A DNA stretch of 64,000 nt from Pleomorphochaeta sp963678575 (GTDB lineage Bacteria > Spirochaetota > Spirochaetia > Sphaerochaetales > Sphaerochaetaceae), in NCBI GenBank assembly GCA_963678575.2, contig CAXXHV010000001.1, positions 496,001-560,000 on the forward strand. The letters run 5' to 3'. Under the pieces are notes generated by a model. It was not told where the DNA came from and did no database searches. It was given only the letters and a program-made list of their open reading frames with translations. A program made the position numbers and the translations under genes. Below, piece by piece: positions 26,697-34,680 of this stretch. Positions within the stretch are counted from its first letter, which is position 1, and every line of letters begins with the position of its first letter.

Positions 26697-26774
26697 ATGA
26701 ACATAAGAAAACATTTGTATTACAGATCATATGTAAATTTATCAACTTCTATTTTTCATTTATTTATTATATAA
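26697..26774 (+). CDS. Candidate pyr operon leader peptide, 25 residues
   Basis: A short ORF with a good Shine-Dalgarno (AGGAG, 7 nt before the ATG). The peptide begins MNIRKHLYYRSYVNL and ends FHLFII. Its coding DNA is rich in T, especially the last 35 nt, and the stop codon sits at the foot of a terminator hairpin. This is the arrangement of the Escherichia coli pyrBI leader, in which slow transcription through U-rich leader RNA at low UTP lets a ribosome catch up and block the terminator. The peptide sequence itself has no similarity I recognise to the E. coli leader. The function is inferred from layout. Confidence 0.6.
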   Translation: MNIRKHLYYRSYVNLSTSIFHLFII

Positions 26775-26804
26775 AATCAGTCTTTTTTAGACTGGTTTTT
26801 TTTT
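26773..26804 (+). terminator. Attenuator terminator before pyrBI
   Basis: AAATCAGTCT (26774-26783) pairs with AGACTGGTTT (26789-26798), one G-U pair, around a 5-nt T loop, and continues into T residues to 26804. It lies 13 nt before the pyrBI start codon, with the pyrBI Shine-Dalgarno (GGAG) directly after it, so it can only act by attenuating the operon. Confidence 0.85.
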
Positions 26805-26817
26805 GTGAGGAGAGAAT

Positions 26818-28410
26818 ATGGATAATTTCTTTGTTGGACGATCTTTGTGCGTAATCGATGATTTTAATATTGAAGAGAGGGCTTATCTTTTTAATAAAGT
26901 TAAAGAATTAAAAGAAGCAATATTAAAAAAGGATAAAGAAAAATTAGATTCTTTTAGAATCGATGATCCTGACTTTGGTATTTATGAAGTTTTTCTTGAA
27001 GATTCTACTAGGACAAAAGAATCTTTTAAAAATGCAGCTAAGTTTCATTTGACTAAAGTTAGTGAGTTAGAAGCTTCAAGCTCATCCTTTAATAAAGGGG
27101 AAAGTTTTAGTGATACGTTTAACACTTTAGCAGGTTATGCAAATTCAATCTTTATTATTAGAAGTAAGGTTGAAGGAGTTTGTGCTCATTTAGAAAACCA
27201 ATGTTCTCAATTTGCTCAAAGAAATTTATTAGTAAAAAAGCCTTCTTTTATTAATGCTGGGGATGGTAAACATGAACACCCTACACAAGAATTATTAGAT
27301 GAATATACCTTTTTAGAAGATAATGACTTTAATTATGAAGATATCCATATTGCATTAGTTGGTGATTTATTTCACGGAAGAACAGTGCATTCTAAAGCAA
27401 ATGGTTTAACAATTTTTAAGCATGTAAAAATAGATTTAGTTGCACCTGTTGAATTATCAATGCCTGAAACATATTTAAATATGATGAAAGAAAATGGGTT
27501 TGATGTTACAATCTATAATTCAATAGAAGAATATTTAGAGAGTTCTAGTGTTGCTACAAAATGGTATTTTACACGACCTCAGTTAGAAAGAATGGGCGAG
27601 CAAATTTTAAAAAGACAAGCCCAATTAAGATCTTGCATTACTTTTAGAAAAGAATTTTTGAAAAAATTACCAGCAAATACTAAGTTTTATCATCCTTTAC
27701 CAAGACATAAATTAACCCCAACAATTCCAACATTTTTAGATAAAACAGAATTAAATGGTTGGGAAAAACAATCTATTAATGGAATGTATGTTAGAATAAT
27801 TTTATTAGGATTATTAGGGGGTGCATTAGGTTCTGATTTTGTTCCAACTTTAATGAATAAAGAAAAATATAATGATGAAGAATATATATTTAAAATTGAA
27901 AGAGATAATAACCAATCAAAGAAAAAAGATTATAGTGAAGGTGTTAATCCTATTAATACCGGGATTGTAATTGACCATATTTGTAAAGGTGATAGTCCAA
28001 AAGAAATTCGAGAACATATGGCTTTAATAAGCAAAGTAATTGAATTAGATGATGAGAGAGGTGGAGAGTGGGTAAGCTGTGGAGCTGATGGAAAATATAA
28101 AGGAATACTTTTTAGACCAGGAAATAAAATTTTTACTAGAAAAGAGTTGAAAAGATTAGCTGCAATAGCTCCAGGGTGTACTTTAAATATAATTAAAGAT
28201 CATATTGTTGTAGAAAAATATAGAACTACAATGCCTCCAAGAATATATAATTTTGAGAATTTATGTTGTAAAAATGAAGCTTGCATTTCAAATCCAACTC
28301 AAGGAGAAGGTGTTGAAGCTATGTTCTTTAGAACAAAAGATCATAAATTTATATGTAGCTATTGTGGAAAAGCTCATAGCTTTAAAGAAATATTTAAAAC
28401 AAGTATATAA
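26818..28410 (+). CDS. pyrB: Aspartate carbamoyltransferase, catalytic and regulatory chains fused (PyrBI)
   Basis: A 530-residue fusion that makes carbamoyl-aspartate, the first committed step of pyrimidine synthesis. The catalytic part has the carbamoyl-phosphate motif STRT (residues 63-66), HPTQEL (from His154), GDLFHGRTVHS and HPLPR (from His292). From about residue 375 it becomes a PyrI-like regulatory chain: the nucleotide-binding half begins with NTGIVIDHI, and the zinc-binding half has C484-x4-C489-x23-C513-x2-C516, matching the PyrI Cys pattern. Such fusions are, as I recall, known in Treponema and Thermotoga. UTP/CTP feedback is therefore likely but not shown. A leader peptide and terminator precede it; pyrE follows after 11 bp. 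Confidence 0.95.
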   Translation: MDNFFVGRSLCVIDDFNIEERAYLFNKVKELKEAILKKDKEKLDSFRIDDPDFGIYEVFLEDSTRTKESFKNAAKFHLTKVSELEASSSSFNKGESFSDTFNTLAGYANSIFIIRSKVEGVCAHLENQCSQFAQRNLLVKKPSFINAGDGKHEHPTQELLDEYTFLEDNDFNYEDIHIALVGDLFHGRTVHSKANGLTIFKHVKIDLVAPVELSMPETYLNMMKENGFDVTIYNSIEEYLESSSVATKWYFTRPQLERMGEQILKRQAQLRSCITFRKEFLKKLPANTKFYHPLPRHKLTPTIPTFLDKTELNGWEKQSINGMYVRIILLGLLGGALGSDFVPTLMNKEKYNDEEYIFKIERDNNQSKKKDYSEGVNPINTGIVIDHICKGDSPKEIREHMALISKVIELDDERGGEWVSCGADGKYKGILFRPGNKIFTRKELKRLAAIAPGCTLNIIKDHIVVEKYRTTMPPRIYNFENLCCKNEACISNPTQGEGVEAMFFRTKDHKFICSYCGKAHSFKEIFKTSI

Positions 28411-28421
28411 GGAAAATTAAA

Positions 28422-29120
28422 ATGGAAAAAATTGAAGAAATTAAAAATGAATTTGCAAATCAATTAGCTGATATAGCATTAGAATTAGGTGCAATTAAAT
28501 TGCAAGTAAAGGAACCTTTTACTTGGGCAAGTGGTTATAGAATGCCAATTTATAATGATAATAGAAGATTATTAGCAAGTCCTGCTGCAAGAATTTTAAT
28601 AGCAAATGCTTTTTCTAAAATGACTAAAGCTTTAGATTTTGATCCTGATAATATTGCAGGAACCGCAACTGCAGGTATTCCACATGCTACAACTCTTGCT
28701 GATAAATTAAATAAGAGCTTGTCTTATGTAAGATCTTCATCAAAAGATCATGGGACTAATCAAAAAATAGAAGGATTAGGAAATTCACATAGTTATGCAG
28801 GTCAGAAAGTATTATTAATAGAAGATTTAATTTCTACTGGAGGCTCTTCAATAAAAGCAGTTAAAGCAATTGTAGAAAGTGATGGTGTTTGTCCATATAC
28901 TCTAGCTATTTTTACTTATGGCCTAGATGCTTCAAAAAAAGCTTTTGATTCTTTAAATCCAAAATGTGATGCCTATACTATATTAGATTATGATACTATG
29001 TTGAAAAGAGCTTTAGAAATAAATTATATTAATGAAGCAGAATCAATTGCATTAAAACAATGGAGAGAAGATCCTTTTTCTTGGGGGATTAATAGAGGTT
29101 TTGAGAAAGTAGAGAAATAG
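28422..29120 (+). CDS. pyrE: Orotate phosphoribosyltransferase
   Basis: A 232-residue type I phosphoribosyltransferase that joins orotate to PRPP, giving orotidine 5'-phosphate. The PRPP loop is VLLIEDLISTGGSSIKA, and FTWASGYRMPIYNDNR at the N terminus and GTATAGIPHATTLADKL match PyrE. The C-terminal extension IALKQWREDPFSWG is seen in several bacterial PyrE. The Shine-Dalgarno is weak (GGAAA). Second gene of the operon, 11 bp after pyrBI and 9 bp before pyrF. PRPP would come from the prs product encoded upstream in the window. Confidence 0.95.
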   Translation: MEKIEEIKNEFANQLADIALELGAIKLQVKEPFTWASGYRMPIYNDNRRLLASPAARILIANAFSKMTKALDFDPDNIAGTATAGIPHATTLADKLNKSLSYVRSSSKDHGTNQKIEGLGNSHSYAGQKVLLIEDLISTGGSSIKAVKAIVESDGVCPYTLAIFTYGLDASKKAFDSLNPKCDAYTILDYDTMLKRALEINYINEAESIALKQWREDPFSWGINRGFEKVEK

Positions 29121-29129
29121 GGAGTTATT

Positions 29130-29990
29130 ATGAATTATCTTGAAAAGCTAGAAGAAAGTGCAAAGTTTGTAAAAAATATTGCATGTATGGGGTTAGACCC
29201 TAAAAAAGATGTTTTACCTGAATCAGAAAAAAATATTAGAGAAGTATTAAATGATTACTTTTATGAATTATTTCGTAGAATGAGTTTGTCAGGATTAATC
29301 CCTGCTGCTTTTAAACCAAATATAGGCTATTATCAATGTCTTGATAAACCTAGAGAAGAAAATTTTGATGGTTCTTTAGCTCTTGCTGATTTGTTAGATA
29401 TGTTAGAAAATTTCTTCCCTTCAATTCCTGTAATTCTAGATTCTAAAAGAGGCGACATTGCAAGAAGTAGTTTAAATTATGCAATAGAAGCTTTTGATTG
29501 TTGGAACTGTGATGCAACTACAGTTTCGCCTTATATGGGTAGCGACTCAGTATCCCCTTTTCAAGTACGAGATAAAGGGTTATATGTGTTAAATAGGACT
29601 AGTAATCCAGGTGGAAAAGATTTACAAAATTTGATGTGTGGCGATAATCCTTTATATATTGAAGTATGTCACAATATTGTTAAATGGAGTGAAAATGAAA
29701 AAGGAATTGGTGCTGTTGTTGGAGCAACATCAATGAAAGAGTTATCAGATATAGCAAAATATTATAGTGATAAAAAAATACCTCTATTAATTCCAGGCGT
29801 AGGCTCTCAAGGCGGGAGTGCTCAAGAAGTAATAGCAAGCTTAAATGAAGCAAAATATCCTTTGTATCTTGCAAGAATAAATAGTTCTAGTGGATTAACA
29901 CATCCTTGGAAAAAAGGCCATGCTCCTGATGATTGGTTAGATTTATGTGCTAAGCAGATTAGAGACTTATTAGAAGAGACTGCAATATAG
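29130..29990 (+). CDS. pyrF: Orotidine 5'-phosphate decarboxylase, group 2
   Basis: A 286-residue TIM-barrel decarboxylase that converts OMP to UMP. The catalytic Asp-Lys-Asp array is carried in VILDSKRGDIARSS, the group 2 (longer, PyrF2) form, and FKPNIGYYQC and LYVLNRTSNPGGKDLQ also belong to that group; LIPGVGSQGGSAQEV is the phosphate-binding loop. AGGGAG precedes the ATG. It is followed by the pyrDK fusion after only 3 bp. Length is standard for group 2 (about 280-310). High confidence. Confidence 0.95.
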   Translation: MNYLEKLEESAKFVKNIACMGLDPKKDVLPESEKNIREVLNDYFYELFRRMSLSGLIPAAFKPNIGYYQCLDKPREENFDGSLALADLLDMLENFFPSIPVILDSKRGDIARSSLNYAIEAFDCWNCDATTVSPYMGSDSVSPFQVRDKGLYVLNRTSNPGGKDLQNLMCGDNPLYIEVCHNIVKWSENEKGIGAVVGATSMKELSDIAKYYSDKKIPLLIPGVGSQGGSAQEVIASLNEAKYPLYLARINSSSGLTHPWKKGHAPDDWLDLCAKQIRDLLEETAI

Positions 29991-29993
29991 ATT

Positions 29994-31700
29994 ATGAAAA
30001 AGACATTAAGAGAAACATTAGAAAAAAATCACTGTAAAAAAGATATACCATTATATCTTTCAACTGTAAGTGGAGTTATTACAACAAATAAAAATATAAT
30101 AAATTTTGTTGATAAAAAAGTAAAAGAAATAGATATTATAACTACAAAAAGTTATCAAGTAACACCTAATCTAGGAAATAGAGAACCTATATTATGTGAA
30201 ACAGAAATGGGTAATTTTGGGAATTCTGTAGGGCTTAGAAATCCAGGATTAGAAAAAGCTATAATCGATGTTAAAGAATTAAGAGCTAATAACATTGAAG
30301 CTTTTTTGAATGTAAGTGTATCTGCAAATGCAGTTGAAGATTTTATTACATTATGTAAAGCTTTTAATAATCTTGCTGATTCAATTGAGTTAAATTTTTC
30401 TTGTCCGCATGCTTCGAAGGGCTTTGGTTCTTCTATTGGTTGCGATATAAATATTGCAAGTGAATATGTAAAAGAAATTAAAAAAAGCATTTCTGATTTT
30501 AAAAGTTTATTATTTATTAAACTAACTCCAAATGTAGATAATATTGGAGAAATTGCAAAAGCTTGTATAGATAATGGCGCTGATGGAATTGTAGCAATTA
30601 ATACCGTTGGCCCTATTGTACATATTGATCCAGTTTCTAAAACCCCAATTTTACAAAATAAATTAGGTGGAAAAGGTGGAATGAGTGGAAATTGGGTTTA
30701 TGAAAGAGCTTTAGAATGTGTAAAAGAAATAAGAGAAAGCATTGGAGATGAACCTATTCTTCTTGGAATGGGTGGTGTTGATAATGGATTAAAAGCTAGA
30801 GCTATGGTTGAAGCTGGATGTGATGCAATTGGGATTGGTTCAGCTTTTGCTAGAGTAAAACAACCTAATTGGAGTAGTTATTTAAAAGCTATTAAGCAAG
30901 AGTATAAAACAACTATAATTGAATCTAATAAATATCTTATTCAAGAGCGACAGATGGAATATAAGGATATGAAAATAAATTCCATTGCATATCATGGAAA
31001 TGATACAATAATAATTGAATTAGATAAAAATTTAAGTTGTAAAGCTGGAGAGTTTGCTTTTCTTTGGTTACCAGGAATAGGGGAGAAACCTTTTACTCTT
31101 AGCAATGATGAACCTGTAACTTTTGTTATAAAGAGACGTGGTGAATTTACTAAAGCTTTGTGGAATTTAAATATAGGGGATACTGTTTTTGTTAGAGGTA
31201 TATATGGTAGTGAGCTTGAAAATAGAGTAAGTGAAAATGCTCTTTTGATAGCCGGGGGAACCGGAGTTGCAGTGCTTCCTGCTTTATGTAGAAAACTAAA
31301 AAAAGAGAAAACAAAACTTCAAATATTAGTTGGTACTAGTGAAATAAGTAATAAAGATGCATTATTAGAATATGCATTAGCTCCTATGGGAGATTTTAAA
31401 TGTGTATGTGATAATGGAGTTGTAGCTAGAGTATTAAATGAAATAGATAATATAGATATAGATAAAGATATTAATGCATATTTAGTTGGACCAGAAATAT
31501 TTATGGCTACTGCTGCTAAAAAATTGATAGATAGAGGTTTTAATAAAGAAAATATTTATTTATCAATGGAAAAAAGTACAAGATGTGGTGTAGGCATGTG
31601 TGGAGAATGTGTTTGTGGAGAAGTTTTAACATGCCAAAGTGGAACTTTCTTAAAATATGAATATCTAGAAGAATATGCACCAGAAGTAATAAAGAGGTAA
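29994..31700 (+). CDS. pyrD: Dihydroorotate dehydrogenase fused to its PyrK-type electron transfer subunit
   Basis: A 568-residue fusion. Residues 1 to about 305 are a class 1 dihydroorotate dehydrogenase: IELNFSCPHASKG, LFIKLTPNVDNIGE, NGADGIVAINTV, GGKGGMSGNW and the FMN phosphate loop LLGMGGVDNG. From about residue 320 it is a PyrK-like domain: an FAD-binding barrel (GEKPFTLSN), a nucleotide-binding part (LLIAGGTGVAVLPAL) and a 2Fe-2S site formed by C531, C536, C539 and C547. Usually these are two proteins (PyrDB and PyrK) that together use NAD. The fusion therefore predicts an NAD-dependent enzyme in one chain. It sits between pyrF (3 bp) and pyrC (2 bp). Confidence 0.92.
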   Translation: MKKTLRETLEKNHCKKDIPLYLSTVSGVITTNKNIINFVDKKVKEIDIITTKSYQVTPNLGNREPILCETEMGNFGNSVGLRNPGLEKAIIDVKELRANNIEAFLNVSVSANAVEDFITLCKAFNNLADSIELNFSCPHASKGFGSSIGCDINIASEYVKEIKKSISDFKSLLFIKLTPNVDNIGEIAKACIDNGADGIVAINTVGPIVHIDPVSKTPILQNKLGGKGGMSGNWVYERALECVKEIRESIGDEPILLGMGGVDNGLKARAMVEAGCDAIGIGSAFARVKQPNWSSYLKAIKQEYKTTIIESNKYLIQERQMEYKDMKINSIAYHGNDTIIIELDKNLSCKAGEFAFLWLPGIGEKPFTLSNDEPVTFVIKRRGEFTKALWNLNIGDTVFVRGIYGSELENRVSENALLIAGGTGVAVLPALCRKLKKEKTKLQILVGTSEISNKDALLEYALAPMGDFKCVCDNGVVARVLNEIDNIDIDKDINAYLVGPEIFMATAAKKLIDRGFNKENIYLSMEKSTRCGVGMCGECVCGEVLTCQSGTFLKYEYLEEYAPEVIKR

Positions 31701-31702
31701 TT

Positions 31703-32767
31703 ATGGTTGATCCCCATGTCCATTTAAGAGATTGGAAAGATTCAAATAAAGAAACTATATATCATGGTTTAAAAGTAGCATATGAATGTGGAATTAATGA
31801 AGTATTTGATATGCCAAATACAAATCCTCCTCTAATCGATAGAGAAACGATATTAGATAGGATTTCTTGTGCCAATGAGGCTATTCAAAAATTAAAGAAG
31901 AAAGATATTCTTTATCATGTTTATGCTGGTTTAACTAAAGATCCAAAACAAATTAAACTTGTTATAAGAGCATATAATGAGTTATTTCCAATGGTAATAG
32001 GTTTAAAATTATTTGCAGGACATTCTACTGGTGGAATGGGGATAATTAATGAAAAAGATCAACAAATGGTTTTTAATACATTATCACTTGAAGATTATAG
32101 AGGGGTTTTAGCAATACATTGTGAAAAGGAAAGTTTATTAGATAATAATAAATTTGACAAAAAGGATTTTAAAACTCAAAGTATTGCAAGACCTGCTATT
32201 GCTGAAGTTGAAAGCATTAAGGATATATTTAGATTTGCTAATAAAGCAAATTTCAAAGGAACAATCCATATTGCCCATTTAAGTACAAAAGCGGGGTTAC
32301 AATTAATTAATGAAGCTAAAACTAAAAATTATCCTTTCAATATTTGTACTGGAGTAACAGCACATCATAGTTTGTTAAATAAAGAAGCTGCTAATAATAT
32401 CTCTTATGCAAAAATGAATCCTCCTTTACGAGATGAAGAAGATAGAGAAGCAATATATAATGGATTATTAGATGGAAGTATTGATTTTATTGAAAGTGAT
32501 CATGCTCCACATACAATTGAAGACAAGAAAAAAGGGGCTAGTGGAATACCTGGTTTCCCCTCAACATTACTGCTTATTCATTCTTTAATTGAAAATAAAA
32601 TCAGTAAAGACCGACTAAAAGATTTAATGGGAAGAAACGTATATAAAATATTTAATCTTGATGATGATGGTGTAAACTTTAACATAAAAAATGTTAATAA
32701 AATGATTGAGCTTTCAGCTTTGATGGCAAAAGAATATCCTTATGATGCTTTTATTTCATTTAGATAG
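31703..32767 (+). CDS. pyrC: Dihydroorotase
   Basis: A 354-residue amidohydrolase that cyclises carbamoyl-aspartate to dihydroorotate. The metal-binding HxH (His5, His7 in DPHVHLRD) comes almost at the start, so the N-terminal beta-sandwich part usual in type I dihydroorotases is missing. FDMPNTNPPL, IHIAHLSTKAG, CTGVTAHHSLL and ESDHAPHTIEDK with the catalytic Asp follow in order. GAGG lies 7 nt before the ATG, so the short form is genuine and not a mis-start: the upstream stop is only 2 bp away. It is the last gene of the operon, which then covers every step from carbamoyl phosphate to UMP; carAB is not in the window. Confidence 0.92.
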   Translation: MVDPHVHLRDWKDSNKETIYHGLKVAYECGINEVFDMPNTNPPLIDRETILDRISCANEAIQKLKKKDILYHVYAGLTKDPKQIKLVIRAYNELFPMVIGLKLFAGHSTGGMGIINEKDQQMVFNTLSLEDYRGVLAIHCEKESLLDNNKFDKKDFKTQSIARPAIAEVESIKDIFRFANKANFKGTIHIAHLSTKAGLQLINEAKTKNYPFNICTGVTAHHSLLNKEAANNISYAKMNPPLRDEEDREAIYNGLLDGSIDFIESDHAPHTIEDKKKGASGIPGFPSTLLLIHSLIENKISKDRLKDLMGRNVYKIFNLDDDGVNFNIKNVNKMIELSALMAKEYPYDAFISFR

Positions 32768-32815
32768 TATTTTTTTAATACAAAGTTAAATTTATTTTCT
32801 ATTTTTAATAAAATA

Positions 32816-32844
32816 TTACTATTTCCAATTAACTCTGTTATAAT
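32816..32844 (+). promoter_or_regulatory. Promoter of the membrane protein gene after pyrC
   Basis: TTACTA (32816-32821), 17 nt, perfect TATAAT (32839-32844), about 14 nt before the predicted start site and the AAAGGAG Shine-Dalgarno. The -35 match is poor. Confidence 0.5.
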
Positions 32845-32865
32845 ACTCTGAAAGGAGTTTTTTAA

Positions 32866-34428
32866 GTGGTAGAGGTTAGAAAATATTCTTCAAGGCATTT
32901 AGAAATTAAATTTGTTTTACCCTTTGCTAAGAAGAAAGTTATTAAAAAGGATATTACATATTATATATTTACTCCTGAGCATTTAAATGTCAATTCAAAG
33001 ACGACTTCATTAGAATCAATGAGGCATAAATTTAGAACGCATGGAAGATATGGTTCCCCCGAACTAACTTTAGATGAATTAATAGATTCAAATAATCGAA
33101 TTAGCCCTTTAACAAAAATAATTGGATATGTTGATTCTTTAAAAAAAGGTAAATCTCTTAATATAAGTGATGTTGAGTTTACTCATGAAACTCAAGCAAT
33201 TGTTAATATTTTGCGTCATCAATTAAAAAAATATCAAACAAAAGGTTTTTGTTTGTTAAAATCAAAGAAAATTATTGAATTAAAGACACTAATAAAAGAT
33301 TGGAAGAAAAAAAGAATAATAATTGAACAAAAAATAACATTTTTAATTGAGGATTTAAAAGAATCAGATTTAAACAATGATATATTTGAAACTTCTTTAT
33401 ATTGGGCTGATGAAGCTTGTAGTTTAATAAGTGAACAATTTGCAACGGAAATATTAGGCTTATGCCAAGCAAATGAAGAATTATCTCCAATAAATAATGT
33501 ATTAAAAAAAGTTATTAGTCATGAACAAAGAAGAAGAAAAAATATGGACTATATTAGTAATACTAGTATAGAGAACTTATCATATAGAAGAGAAACTTTA
33601 AGAAAGTGGAGTAAAAGCGTATTACGATTAGATCCGGTAGTCTCTAAAACTCCGAAGCGTATAAATGAAATGGTTGCAGCTTCTGCAGCTTCTCTCGCTA
33701 TGCTATTTACTCTTATTGCAACTTTTTTTGCACAATCTTATTTTCTAAACCAGACTATCAGATGGGAATTATTAGTTATAATTATTTACGTATTCAAAGA
33801 TAGAATAAAAGAATGGATAAAAAGAATTTTTTCTATTATTCAACCAAGATTAATAGCAGATGAAATTTATACTTATAAAACGCCTAGAACTGGGGTGAAA
33901 GTATGTTCAACAAAGAATAATTTGCAATATTTGACTGAAAATAAAGTAAATAAAAAAGTATTAGAGGTTAGAAGAGAAGGAAGTAATAACCCTTTTTACA
34001 AAATGTTAAGACCAGAATCAATTGTTCAATTCTCTCATTATTTAAAGATTTTCCCTTTAAATAAAAATAGAGATGTTAATAAAATTCCTTGGATGACAAA
34101 TTTTGCTTTAGTTGATCATGTAAGAATGGATGACTGGTTTAAAGAGATGATTGATTGTTATGTTGATGTAGATAATATTAATGAACCAAATAATAGCGTA
34201 TATCATATTCATTTAGTAATTGAAGATAAAATATCAAAAACTAAAAGTGACTTTTATCATTATCTTGTTGTTATTGATTACAGTGGTATTTTATATGTTA
34301 AAGAATTAACTAACCAAAAAATACCAACAAGATATGAATTATCTCAACAATTAGAAAGACGAAGAATAAAAAGAGAAAAGAAAATATTAAAAAAACAAAG
34401 AGACGAATTAAATAAAAAAGAAAAGTAA
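32866..34428 (+). CDS. Membrane protein of unknown function, 520 residues
   Basis: GTG start, with AAAGGAG 8 nt upstream. The protein is basic, with a long N-terminal half that is mostly helical and charged (residues 1 to about 265), two adjacent hydrophobic segments at about 268-305 (ASAASLAMLFTLIATFF and WELLVIIIYVF), then a mixed C-terminal half rich in aromatic residues and ending in a Lys/Arg/Glu-rich helix. There is no signal peptide. Conserved-looking islands are TPRTGVKVCSTKNNL and FSHYLKIFPLNKNRD. I do not recognise the family. It is preceded by its own promoter, so it is probably not part of the pyr operon, and is followed by the corA leader. Confidence 0.75.
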   Translation: MVEVRKYSSRHLEIKFVLPFAKKKVIKKDITYYIFTPEHLNVNSKTTSLESMRHKFRTHGRYGSPELTLDELIDSNNRISPLTKIIGYVDSLKKGKSLNISDVEFTHETQAIVNILRHQLKKYQTKGFCLLKSKKIIELKTLIKDWKKKRIIIEQKITFLIEDLKESDLNNDIFETSLYWADEACSLISEQFATEILGLCQANEELSPINNVLKKVISHEQRRRKNMDYISNTSIENLSYRRETLRKWSKSVLRLDPVVSKTPKRINEMVAASAASLAMLFTLIATFFAQSYFLNQTIRWELLVIIIYVFKDRIKEWIKRIFSIIQPRLIADEIYTYKTPRTGVKVCSTKNNLQYLTENKVNKKVLEVRREGSNNPFYKMLRPESIVQFSHYLKIFPLNKNRDVNKIPWMTNFALVDHVRMDDWFKEMIDCYVDVDNINEPNNSVYHIHLVIEDKISKTKSDFYHYLVVIDYSGILYVKELTNQKIPTRYELSQQLERRRIKREKKILKKQRDELNKKEK

Positions 34429-34444
34429 CTCTTTCTTAAATTAT

Positions 34445-34474
34445 TTGAGGTTGAAACATTAGATACTTTATAAT
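34445..34474 (+). promoter_or_regulatory. Promoter of corA
   Basis: TTGAGG (34445-34450), 18 nt, perfect TATAAT (34469-34474). Transcription near 34481 would give a 200-nt leader. Confidence 0.5.
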
Positions 34475-34481
34475 ATATTAA

Positions 34482-34680
34482 CCGTGAAGGATAATAAATT
34501 ATAAAGAAATTAATTTATTATTACTTTTTAAATCTAATCTCAGAGGAGGAAATAGATGTCAGACGATAGTGGCAGTCCTTTGCCTAGGCTTTTATCAAAC
34601 AAACAACTACCAGTTTCCTCCCTTAATCACACATAAGGTATTATTTTGTGCTTTAAGAGGAAACTTCTTGGAGGACAGAA
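34482..34680 (+). promoter_or_regulatory. Structured corA mRNA leader with three mutually complementary segments
   Basis: The leader starts with a 10-bp AT hairpin (34491-34500 with 34512-34521). Segment 1, GGAGGAAA (34545-34552), overlaps the Shine-Dalgarno of a short ORF. Segment 2, GTTTCCTCC (34613-34621), lies inside that ORF. Segment 3, GAGGAAAC (34657-34664), lies 5 nt before the corA Shine-Dalgarno (GGAGG, 34670-34674). Segment 2 can pair over 8 bp with segment 1 or with segment 3, the latter extended by TTAA/TTAA, so the two folds exclude each other. Segment 2 can also pair with the corA Shine-Dalgarno over 5-6 bp. Local G+C is above the surroundings. No M-box consensus was recognised. 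Confidence 0.7.
34556..34636 (+). CDS. Leader peptide upstream of corA, MgtL-like
   Basis: A 26-residue ORF with a strong Shine-Dalgarno (GAGGAGGA, 5 nt before the ATG). The peptide begins MSDDSGSPLPRLLSNK and continues QLPVSSLNHT. Acidic residues followed by prolines near the N terminus, and the PLPR core, recall the enterobacterial mgtA leader peptide MgtL, whose acidic/proline start makes ribosomes unstable at low magnesium. The ORF stop is 44 nt before the corA ATG and its codons contain segment 2 of the switching leader, so a ribosome that completes or drops off the ORF would change the fold. The gene call rests on the Shine-Dalgarno, composition and position; expression is not proven. 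Confidence 0.65.
   Translation: MSDDSGSPLPRLLSNKQLPVSSLNHT

Noticed and set aside
34482..34680. The corA leader as an M-box (ykoK) magnesium riboswitch
   Set aside because: The conserved M-box core could not be found in the sequence, and the leader ORF with paired segments explains the composition better. A covariance-model search would settle it.
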